This document shows, piece by piece, positions 14,331 to 20,593 of a stretch of 28,230 nt of DNA. The notes beneath the pieces are model-generated. The model was given only the letters and a program-made list of their open reading frames with translations. It did no database searches and had not been told where the DNA came from. Within the stretch, counting starts at the first letter, position 1. Each line of letters starts with the position of its first letter. Origin of the DNA: a virus; IMG/VR virus record IMGVR_UViG_3300042295_000068, positions 1 through 28,230 of that record. The stretch is one strand, 5' to 3'. The position numbers and the translations under genes were made by a program.

Positions 14331-15687
14331 GTTGTTTTCTGATGAAGACTATGCTCGTAAAGTTATACCATTCATAACACCAGAATATTTCCATGATTCT
14401 TCCGAGCGTAAGATTTTCAATTACGCAAAAGATTTTATCGAGAAGTATAATTCGCTTCCGTCAGTTGAAGCAATTGAAATTGCGGTGCAGAATGACCGTA
14501 GCATAAACGAAAATGATTTTAAAAATATCAATGAAAAACTGACACATCTAGATGATTCTCTTGATGTGAATGCCAAGTGGTTGCTCGAAGAAACTGAGAA
14601 GTTCTGTAAGGACAAGGCAGTTTACAATGCAATCATGCAGTCGATTCAGATTATCGATGGTGATGATAAGCAACACACTCAAGATGGTATTCCTTCTATT
14701 CTACAGGATGCGTTGAGTGTTTGTTTCGACAATAACGTTGGGCATGATTATCTTGACAACTCGGAATCACGTTATGACTTCTACCATCGTGTTGAGAACA
14801 AGTTGCCGTTCGATCTTGACATGTTCAACAAGATTACTAATGGTGGTCTGCCAAATAAGACGCTAAACATTGCGCTTGCTGGCACTGGCGTTGGTAAGTC
14901 GCTGTTCATGTGTCACATGGCAGCAGGTGCGCTGGGGCAAGGTAAGAATGTTCTGTATATCACCATGGAAATGGCAGAAGAACGCATCGCTGAACGCATC
15001 GATGCCAACTTGATGAACGTTAATATCCAGGATCTTAAAGATCTGTCCAAGTCCATGTTCGATAATCGTATCGATAAGATTAAGAAAAAGACTGAAGGTA
15101 AGTTGATCATCAAGGAGTATCCAACTGCCAGTGCGCATGTCGGTCACTTCAAAGCACTACTAAACGAACTGCAACTGAAGCGCAACTTTGCTCCTGATAT
15201 TATCTTCGTAGATTATCTTAACATCTGTGCATCCAGTCGTTTTAAAGCAGGTGCTGGTGTAAACTCTTATACATATGTGAAGGCAATCGCTGAAGAACTT
15301 CGTGGGTTCGCAGTTGAGTTTGACCTTCCTGTTGTATCTGCCACTCAAACTACTCGTGGTGGATATGCAAACAGTGATGTTGACTTGACTGACACTTCGG
15401 AGTCATTCGGATTACCAGCAACTGCTGACTTGATGTTTGCTCTAATCTCGACGGAAGAACTTGAGAACATGGGGCAACTTATGGTCAAGCAGTTGAAGAA
15501 TCGGTATAATGACCCTGCTATAAATAAAAGGTTCATGGTTGGTATTGACCGTGGGAAAATGAAACTGTTCGATCTAGAGTTGTCTGCTCAACAAGGTATC
15601 ACCGATTCAGGACAAGATGCTGTTCCTGTTTTTGAGCGGACTCCATCTGGATCTCGTACGAGGGAGTTGTCTAAATTTGACTTCTAA
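14299..15687 (+). CDS. 41: Replicative DNA helicase gp41 (DnaB type)
   Basis: A 462-residue hexameric 5'-3' helicase (T4 gp41 is 475). The N-terminus IETIILSKLFSDEDYARKV lines up with the T4 start, supporting the TTG at 14299, which has GAGGA 8 nt upstream. The RecA-like domain has Walker A GTGVGKS (195-201), MEMAEERIAERID, Walker B DIIFVDYLNIC and the later SATQTTRGG motif. It unwinds DNA ahead of gp43 and interacts with primase gp61, which is not in the window. Overlap with the zinc-ribbon gene points to coupled translation. Confidence 0.94.
   Translation: MQKIETIILSKLFSDEDYARKVIPFITPEYFHDSSERKIFNYAKDFIEKYNSLPSVEAIEIAVQNDRSINENDFKNINEKLTHLDDSLDVNAKWLLEETEKFCKDKAVYNAIMQSIQIIDGDDKQHTQDGIPSILQDALSVCFDNNVGHDYLDNSESRYDFYHRVENKLPFDLDMFNKITNGGLPNKTLNIALAGTGVGKSLFMCHMAAGALGQGKNVLYITMEMAEERIAERIDANLMNVNIQDLKDLSKSMFDNRIDKIKKKTEGKLIIKEYPTASAHVGHFKALLNELQLKRNFAPDIIFVDYLNICASSRFKAGAGVNSYTYVKAIAEELRGFAVEFDLPVVSATQTTRGGYANSDVDLTDTSESFGLPATADLMFALISTEELENMGQLMVKQLKNRYNDPAINKRFMVGIDRGKMKLFDLELSAQQGITDSGQDAVPVFERTPSGSRTRELSKFDF
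15519..15526 (+). promoter_or_regulatory. Possible late promoter box inside gp41
   Basis: TATAAATA on the + strand, within the gp41 gene, about 150 nt upstream of the 2OG-oxygenase start. It could give that gene late expression, but it may be chance coding sequence. Confidence 0.3.
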
Positions 15688-16267
15688 TTTTATAGAACTA
15701 TATCCGAACGTATTGACTGCCGAGGAATGCGCCGAGGCATGTGATAGAGTCGATGATATTATTTCACGCCCAGATCCTGGGAATAGTTGTGTGTTGTCTG
15801 ATGATGCGTCTAGGACAGACTGGAATATATTTACCAGTTGTTATGGTTCATTGAAACCATCAGAAGATAAGATAATGGAAGCGTTGGCACGTGCATGGCG
15901 CAAGTATAATACCAAATATCCATCGACTGGAAAATCAGTGTATGAGGTTTTGTCGCCAGGATGGAAATTCCAGCGCTCTGAGACGGGCGGAGGATTTCAT
16001 CGATGGCATCATGAACAAGGTTCGGGAAGAGAATCTGCAATAAGATTTGCAGTTTGGATGTTATACTTGAATGATGTTGAAGAAGGCGGGAAAACCGAAT
16101 TTAAATATCAGGATTTAGCATTCACGCCTACTGCTGGAACACTGGTTATTTGGCCCGCTGCATACACTCATGTTCATCGAGCAAATCCAGATCTAGTCGG
16201 GAAAAAATATATTGCAACAGGATGGTTTGTTTACCCTGAACGAGATAGATTTCGAGAAAAGACTTGA
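15677..16267 (+). CDS. 2OG-Fe(II) oxygenase, phage prolyl-hydroxylase-like
   Basis: A 196-residue dioxygenase. The iron-binding block is FHRWHHEQ, with the phage-type WHxE arrangement (His111, Glu113) in place of HxD; MLYLNDVEEGGKTEF and GTLVIWPAAYTHVHR (distal His165 or His167) follow, then KKYIATGWFVY for 2-oxoglutarate binding. This is the form common in T4-like marine phages; it would hydroxylate a protein or small substrate using O2 and 2-oxoglutarate. No ATG fits: TTG 15677 is preferred because AGGGAG is 10 nt upstream and it overlaps the gp41 stop by only 11 nt, while ATG 15617 would add 20 hydrophobic residues encoded inside gp41. The target is unknown. Confidence 0.85.
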   Translation: MTSNFIELYPNVLTAEECAEACDRVDDIISRPDPGNSCVLSDDASRTDWNIFTSCYGSLKPSEDKIMEALARAWRKYNTKYPSTGKSVYEVLSPGWKFQRSETGGGFHRWHHEQGSGRESAIRFAVWMLYLNDVEEGGKTEFKYQDLAFTPTAGTLVIWPAAYTHVHRANPDLVGKKYIATGWFVYPERDRFREKT

Positions 16268-16292
16268 CTTCTCGCGATAAGTATAGTATAGT
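16264..16292 (+). promoter_or_regulatory. Sigma70-like promoter P6 for tRNA-Arg
   Basis: TTGACT (16264-16269), 17 bp spacer, TATAGT (16287-16292), with doubled TATAGTATAGT. The -35 overlaps the stop of the oxygenase gene and the -10 ends 12 nt before the tRNA, so the promoter yields a tRNA transcript with almost no leader. Confidence 0.7.
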
Positions 16293-16304
16293 TGAATAGT
16301 AATT

Positions 16305-16381
16305 GGTGCCATAGCTCAGCTGGATAGAGCAAGAGCCTTCTAAGCTCTAGGTCGTAGGTTCGAATCCTACTGGCATCACCA
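16305..16381 (+). tRNA. tRNA-Arg (anticodon UCU)
   Basis: A complete 77-nt cloverleaf. The acceptor GGTGCCA pairs with TGGCATC (one G-T), D stem GCTC/GAGC, anticodon stem AGAGC/GCTCT around loop CTTCTAA with anticodon TCT at 16339-16341, T stem GTAGG/CCTAC with TTCGAAT, discriminator A and an encoded CCA. It reads AGA/AGG codons. T4-like phages commonly carry tRNAs that supplement codons under-served by the host. Confidence 0.97.
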
Positions 16382-16402
16382 TTTTTAAAACAAGGATAGA
16401 TT

Positions 16403-16774
16403 ATGACTGAAGAAACTGAAACACAAGAATTGAAATTGAAGTTGGTTGCAACCACGTTGGTGTGGACTAATGCAGGAACAGAAGATATGCCTCTGTGGAG
16501 AGCATCTGGTGGTAAAGAATACATTATTGCTAGGTTTGATTATGAACCGACACTACCTGAGATTGGCAAGGTTATGGATTCTAAGAGACATCTTATCGAG
16601 AATCACTATCCACAACTTCATGAAACTCTTTCTGGTTGGCAACTGTATGTTGAGGAAACAATGACTCATAATGAATACATGCAGTATCACTTGACCGAAT
16701 CGGTTGACTTTCCTGCGACTGACTTGACTGTTGTAGATGCCTCCGAGGAGATGGCGGGAATTGTTGCGGAATAA
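16403..16774 (+). CDS. Hypothetical protein
   Basis: A 123-residue acidic cytosolic protein with no family I recognise. It alternates predicted strands (LKLVATTLVWTN, EYIIARFDYEP) with a central helix and ends in an acidic Asp/Glu/Ala tail; there is no signal peptide, membrane segment or metal motif. AAGGA lies 9 nt before the ATG. It follows the tRNA by 21 nt and could be read from P6. Its 3' end overlaps the glycosyltransferase start, which suggests a two-gene unit. Confidence 0.6.
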   Translation: MTEETETQELKLKLVATTLVWTNAGTEDMPLWRASGGKEYIIARFDYEPTLPEIGKVMDSKRHLIENHYPQLHETLSGWQLYVEETMTHNEYMQYHLTESVDFPATDLTVVDASEEMAGIVAE

Positions 16775-17480
16775 TATAACAATAATTCAAACGTATTACA
16801 ATGAAAGACTCCACCTCGAAACACAAATAGAGAGATGGAATTACTTTAATACTCCAGTAAATATTATATTATTTGATGACGGTTCTCAAATAGAACCTGC
16901 AGAAAATGTTCTTAGAGAACATACATTAAATGATAATATTAATTTTTCATTGTATAAAGTTACTGAAGATATTGGATTTAACAGTCATGGTTGTCGCAAT
17001 CTTGGCGCAAGACTAGCACAATCTAACTGGTTATTGTTTCTGGACATAGACTACACACTACAACCATCTGATCTTAAAAGATTACAGACCGAAACCCTCG
17101 ATCTTGATTCTTGGTATGAACTTAATGCCAAGTTTCATGGTCGAGGAGACACGTATATGGCATTAAATCAATTTCTAATACCGAGAAAACTATTCTTAGA
17201 TTCTGGTGGATATGATGAATCCTTCGTGCCTTTTCATTATGGAGATCGTGAACTTTTATCTCATCTTGGGCGTAAATATCAAAAACATAATTTAGATTGG
17301 TTGATTTTAACCTGTCGTCGTGGCGGTAGAAAAGCACAAGTTGATGACACTATTACGATACCAGTTTACGATGATGAGAATATGTTAATATATACTCCAC
17401 GGTTTGAAAGGGAATCTATTGTGCACACAGACACCAAGTTGAATTTTCCATGGGAAGAAATTGTTATAAATAGGGGGTAA
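16761..17480 (+). CDS. Glycosyltransferase family 2-like protein
   Basis: A GT-A fold glycosyltransferase of about 239 residues. ITIIQTYYNER is the usual first strand, IILFDDGS binds the nucleotide sugar, GCRNLGARLA is the conserved helix, and LLFLDIDYTL supplies the DxD metal site. Later GGYDESFVPFHYGDREL is the acceptor-side GGFDE-type motif. The start is uncertain: TTG 16761, with GAGGAG 10 nt upstream, puts the first strand at the normal distance; ATG 16737 gives eight extra residues and no ribosome site. The coding sequence is visibly richer in A+T than its neighbours, hinting at separate acquisition. It might modify DNA, host envelope sugars or a virion protein; the epimerase at 6406 could supply a sugar. 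Confidence 0.82.
   Translation: MLRNNITIIQTYYNERLHLETQIERWNYFNTPVNIILFDDGSQIEPAENVLREHTLNDNINFSLYKVTEDIGFNSHGCRNLGARLAQSNWLLFLDIDYTLQPSDLKRLQTETLDLDSWYELNAKFHGRGDTYMALNQFLIPRKLFLDSGGYDESFVPFHYGDRELLSHLGRKYQKHNLDWLILTCRRGGRKAQVDDTITIPVYDDENMLIYTPRFERESIVHTDTKLNFPWEEIVINRG
17465..17472 (+). promoter_or_regulatory. T4-type late promoter box
   Basis: TATAAATA inside the last codons of the glycosyltransferase gene, 26 nt upstream of the DUF6267-like start. Spacing and position at the entry to the virion-gene region support use as a late promoter. Confidence 0.65.
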
Positions 17481-17498
17481 CATTATATTGGGAACCCT

Positions 17499-18614
17499 AT
17501 GCAAAGTTTCATATCATTTCTTTCCGAAGCAGCAATTCTTCACATTGAGCATCCATCCGATAGATTATTCGATGGTCCACAAGCAGCAAAACATGCACTA
17601 AGAACTCTGAAGCAAGTTTCTTCGAGTAAAGCACCAAGCATGACTCGTAAGATTGATGACAAAATGTCATTCAATGTTATTCGAAGAGCAGACGGTAAAG
17701 TCGGTGTTAAGTATAAGGGAACAGGTTCTTCCTACAATTTCTCCCAAGATGATATTGAAAAGCAGCATGGTCACAAACCATACCTCGCTAAACCTCTGGG
17801 ATTACTATTACAACATCTTCCTAAAGTTATTCCGCATACTCCAGGCGAGTATCAGGGCGGATACATGTCAGATCGAGAATCTAGAGAGCATGAGAACGGC
17901 GTCATCTCTCACACACCAAACACAATTAAATATGACACAGACGCTGATAGTCCTGAGGGTAAAGCACTTGCCAAATCTAAAGTAAGTGCTGTAATTCATA
18001 GCAAACTAACTTCCTCTGGTGCCAAACCGCTGGCAAGTCTAGCAGGATTTAACAATCATCCTGATGTTCATCTTGTTCAGCACCTTGTTTCTAATGACGA
18101 AAACAAAATCCCGAAAGAATATAAGTCTAAAGCAGATGAACATCTGAAAAAGGCAGAACAAATGATGGCATCGCATAGTCATGATCATCATGTTGGACAC
18201 GAGCAAACTCTTAGACAGTATATCAATTCGACTCTTACTTCTAACGAGACACCCTCGGCACAGGGGTATAAAGGTTATCTTGCCAAGTGGCATCAGAAAA
18301 AGATTGATGCTGTCAAGACGGAAAAGACAAAAACTGCTAAGAAAAAGATAATGGATGACATGATTGATCATGTCTCTAAGAACCAAAAACAATTCTATAA
18401 TACATTTGAAATCCACCACCACCTACAACAAGCAACTAACCACCTTGCTAGAGGAATCGATTCTTCTGGAGCAGGTGGTTTCCGCACATCAATTGGTGGT
18501 GCTGCATCAGGTGGTGAAGGATATGTCCACAATGGTCTGAAGATTGTTGACCGCGAAGGATTCTCCGCTGCGAATCGTGCACGTAGTGAAATCTTAAGAG
18601 CGAGCAGAGGATAA
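17499..18614 (+). CDS. DUF6267-like protein with capsid-targeting-like N-terminus
   Basis: A 371-residue basic protein. The blocks ISHTPNTIKYDTD and NGLKIVDREGFSAANRAR, plus the opening FLSEAAILHIEHPSDRLFDG, match the layout of DUF6267 proteins from marine T4-like phages. The central 130 residues are Lys/His-rich and probably helical. The N-terminus MQSFISFLSEAA resembles the T4 capsid-targeting sequence (MKTYQEFIAEA as recalled) and holds LSE before Ala, a gp21 prohead-protease-type site; this suggests packaging inside the head. In relatives a KWDG motif stands where this protein has KIDD (from Lys51); resemblance to ligase-type nucleotidyltransferases is speculative. A late box precedes it, and its stop overlaps the next gene by ATGA-type spacing. 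Confidence 0.65.
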   Translation: MQSFISFLSEAAILHIEHPSDRLFDGPQAAKHALRTLKQVSSSKAPSMTRKIDDKMSFNVIRRADGKVGVKYKGTGSSYNFSQDDIEKQHGHKPYLAKPLGLLLQHLPKVIPHTPGEYQGGYMSDRESREHENGVISHTPNTIKYDTDADSPEGKALAKSKVSAVIHSKLTSSGAKPLASLAGFNNHPDVHLVQHLVSNDENKIPKEYKSKADEHLKKAEQMMASHSHDHHVGHEQTLRQYINSTLTSNETPSAQGYKGYLAKWHQKKIDAVKTEKTKTAKKKIMDDMIDHVSKNQKQFYNTFEIHHHLQQATNHLARGIDSSGAGGFRTSIGGAASGGEGYVHNGLKIVDREGFSAANRARSEILRASRG

Positions 18615-19225
18615 TGAGCGAAACTCATCACTTGACAATAGGTAGATTTGCACCTGTTCATGCTGGTCATGCGCTGATGATCAATCATGTTCTTAATGCT
18701 GCAAGGCAAGACAATGCACACCATACAATCCTTACTACTGCAACGCATGATGGCAATAAGAATCCGCTGACTCCAGATCTTAAAGTCAAGCATCTTAAGA
18801 GAGCATTTCCTGCTGCGAATGTCGAAGCATTGGGTAAGGGTGCACCAACTCTGCTTCATCACTTGTCTAAGTTACACAGTCAAGGTGTCAAGAATCTAGT
18901 TGTTCATGCTGGATCTGATAGAGCACATGAATATCACACATTAATACACAAGTATAATAATGTCGAAGGTCGCCATGGTCATTTCAATTTTGATTCGATC
19001 AAAGTCAAGACAGTTGGTGGAACCAGAACTGATGCTGATGAAGGTGTCGCTGGTGCATCTGCTACTAAGATGCGCAAGGCGGCATCTTCTGGTGATGAGA
19101 AAACATTTCATTCAATGGCACCAAGTTCTATGTCAACTGCACATAAACGTGAGATGTATAAAGATGTTCGACGTGGTCTTGGAATCCAAGAGTCATTTTC
19201 ATTCAAACAGTTTCTAGGAATTTAA
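18614..19225 (+). CDS. HxGH nucleotidyltransferase-like protein (cytidylyltransferase superfamily)
   Basis: A 203-residue protein with the adenylyl/cytidylyltransferase signature: GRFAPVHAGHALMINHV carries HxGH as HAGH (residues 17-20), and GASATKMRKA (from 147) matches the second phosphate-binding motif. Such enzymes transfer a nucleotide to a phosphorylated substrate such as NMN or a sugar/choline phosphate; the phage substrate is unknown. It is very His/Lys-rich. The C-terminus, IQE followed by SFSFKQFLGI, looks like a capsid-targeting segment placed at the wrong end, with an IxE protease-type site before it. It starts in the stop codon of the DUF6267-like gene, so the two are co-expressed and may act together in the virion. 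Confidence 0.75.
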   Translation: MSETHHLTIGRFAPVHAGHALMINHVLNAARQDNAHHTILTTATHDGNKNPLTPDLKVKHLKRAFPAANVEALGKGAPTLLHHLSKLHSQGVKNLVVHAGSDRAHEYHTLIHKYNNVEGRHGHFNFDSIKVKTVGGTRTDADEGVAGASATKMRKAASSGDEKTFHSMAPSSMSTAHKREMYKDVRRGLGIQESFSFKQFLGI

Positions 19226-19226
19226 G

Positions 19227-20048
19227 ATGGCACAGATTAGAGCGAATGACGAATTCTATGAGACCCACGGTCTTGTAACATCCGATGGTGAACTCGTAAC
19301 AACTGCTAATCCTCTACCTGTCACACAAGCAGGTGGTGCTGCCGTCTCTGAGAATAGCACATTCGGATTGAACATTGCTCGTGGTCTAGTGTCAGGTATG
19401 TCTGGTATTTTTAAGACAGGTGTCAATTCTGCATTTTCTAATGGAGTCGAGGAAAGTTTCTGGTCACACTCTGTAATTTATCCTTGGTCTGGGTGGGGTG
19501 CAGGTGGAACACTAAGTTGTTACAGTTCTTCTGCCAGTGACACTGGTTCTCTTATAATCAGTGGTCTAAATTCCACCACATGGGCGACACAGACAGAAAC
19601 AATTACGTTAAATGGAACAACTCCTGTTGTGACATCTGGTTCATTTATCCGTATCAATTCTGTAAGATATAATAGTAGTTCTACTAGCAACGCAGGTGAG
19701 ATTCACCTCGAAAGAAATGGTTCAACAGTCGGACATATCGCTGCTGGCGACGGTATCGGGCAAGGTGCACAATACACTGTTCCTGCTGGATACACTGCAT
19801 ATATGATGCAGGGAACTGCTAATATTGGTAAGGGTCAGGACGGAACAGGGTATTTCAAGTATAGATTATATGGTGGATCGTTCAATCGTGCCATGACATT
19901 CTTGCTTTATCAATCAACTTTTGATTATACGTTCGCTGTTCCTCTGCAACTGCCAGAGAAAACAGACTTAGATGTTACGATGATTGCCGCGAACGCTGGT
20001 ACTGCGGCGTCTTGTGAATATAGTATTCTATTGATAGCAAATTCATAA
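19227..20048 (+). CDS. Putative virion fibre or decoration protein
   Basis: A 273-residue protein of beta-rich, Ser/Gly/Thr-rich composition. It opens AQIRANDEFYETHGLVTSDGELVTTANPLPV, a form I associate with conserved virion proteins of marine T4-like phages, and its C-terminal half (from about residue 120) reads as a jelly-roll-like series of strands (GSFIRINSVRYNSS, YTAYMMQGTANIGKGQDG, FDYTFAVPLQLPEKTDLDVTMIAA). No enzymatic motif, signal peptide or coiled coil is seen. It begins 1 nt after the preceding stop and lies between the head-type genes and the lysis cassette. A structural or receptor-contact role is inferred from composition and location. Confidence 0.6.
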   Translation: MAQIRANDEFYETHGLVTSDGELVTTANPLPVTQAGGAAVSENSTFGLNIARGLVSGMSGIFKTGVNSAFSNGVEESFWSHSVIYPWSGWGAGGTLSCYSSSASDTGSLIISGLNSTTWATQTETITLNGTTPVVTSGSFIRINSVRYNSSSTSNAGEIHLERNGSTVGHIAAGDGIGQGAQYTVPAGYTAYMMQGTANIGKGQDGTGYFKYRLYGGSFNRAMTFLLYQSTFDYTFAVPLQLPEKTDLDVTMIAANAGTAASCEYSILLIANS

Positions 20049-20049
20049 G

Positions 20050-20057
20050 AATAAATA
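20050..20057 (+). promoter_or_regulatory. Possible late promoter box
   Basis: AATAAATA, a one-base variant of the T4 late box of the kind described for cyanophages (NATAAATA), lies 23 nt before the i-spanin ATG. The lysis genes are expected to be late. Confidence 0.45.
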
Positions 20058-20080
20058 TAGGATAATTGAGGGAAATTGAT

Positions 20081-20593
20081 ATGCTCAGAATGATTCCATT
20101 GCCATATAAGTTGCTCGCTATTGCTGCAGCATTTATTGGTGTCTTTGTTTATGGTTACATGAAGGGATCCGCTTATGCTGAGGTGGAACTGCAAAGATTT
20201 GCTGCTAAGAATGCAACATTAACTGCAGATATGGAAAAGAAAAATTCAGAGATCTCCACTGAAGTGGTGACTCAATATGTTGACCGTGTAAATACAATTA
20301 GGGAAAAAGAATATGTCTACCGCGATGCCGCTAAAACTGTTGTGCCTAGTCAGTCTGTGCTTTCTAATGGGTGGGTGTTCACGCACGACATTAGTGCCAC
20401 AGGCAGTGATGCCGACGCCACCAGAAGTGCTGATGCGTCCTCCTCAGGGTTTAAAGACACTGATGCCCTCTTCACCATCGTCGGAAACTACGCAACCTGT
20501 CAAGCAAACTCCGAGCAATTGATTGCTCTTCAGAAATGGATTGCGGATAACAAGACAGCGATCGACGAACTAAACAAGAAAGCGAAAAAATAA
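20081..20593 (+). CDS. Rz-like inner-membrane spanin
   Basis: A 170-residue i-spanin. ATG 20081 is chosen because GAGGG lies 8 nt upstream; TTG 20066 is inside the leader. One N-terminal membrane anchor (LLAIAAAFIGVFVYGYMKG) is followed by a periplasmic helical region (about residues 25-80) suited to coiled coil, and the end GNYATCQANSEQLIALQKWI is typical of phage Rz proteins. With its outer-membrane partner it fuses the two membranes at lysis. The partner is encoded entirely inside this gene in another frame. Its stop overlaps the following ATG (TAATG). No holin or endolysin is seen in the window. Confidence 0.85.
   Translation: MLRMIPLPYKLLAIAAAFIGVFVYGYMKGSAYAEVELQRFAAKNATLTADMEKKNSEISTEVVTQYVDRVNTIREKEYVYRDAAKTVVPSQSVLSNGWVFTHDISATGSDADATRSADASSSGFKDTDALFTIVGNYATCQANSEQLIALQKWIADNKTAIDELNKKAKK
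20313..20522 (+). CDS. Rz1-like outer-membrane lipoprotein spanin, nested in Rz
   Basis: A 69-residue protein in the +1 frame wholly inside the Rz-like gene. It has a lipoprotein signal: MPLKLLCLVSLCFLMGGCS, with LMGGC as the lipobox (Cys22), followed by a short mature chain rich in proline (VPQAVMPTPPEV and further PxxP), exactly the Rz1 design. AGGGA sits 8 nt before ATG 20313; the in-frame ATG 20325 is an alternative start. After lipidation it would sit in the inner leaflet of the outer membrane and bind the Rz C-terminus. The nested arrangement matches lambda Rz/Rz1. Confidence 0.85.
   Translation: MSTAMPLKLLCLVSLCFLMGGCSRTTLVPQAVMPTPPEVLMRPPQGLKTLMPSSPSSETTQPVKQTPSN

Noticed and set aside
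16231-16524. Minus-strand frame spanning the tRNA
   Set aside because: It crosses a perfect tRNA cloverleaf and the start of a + gene; noncoding.
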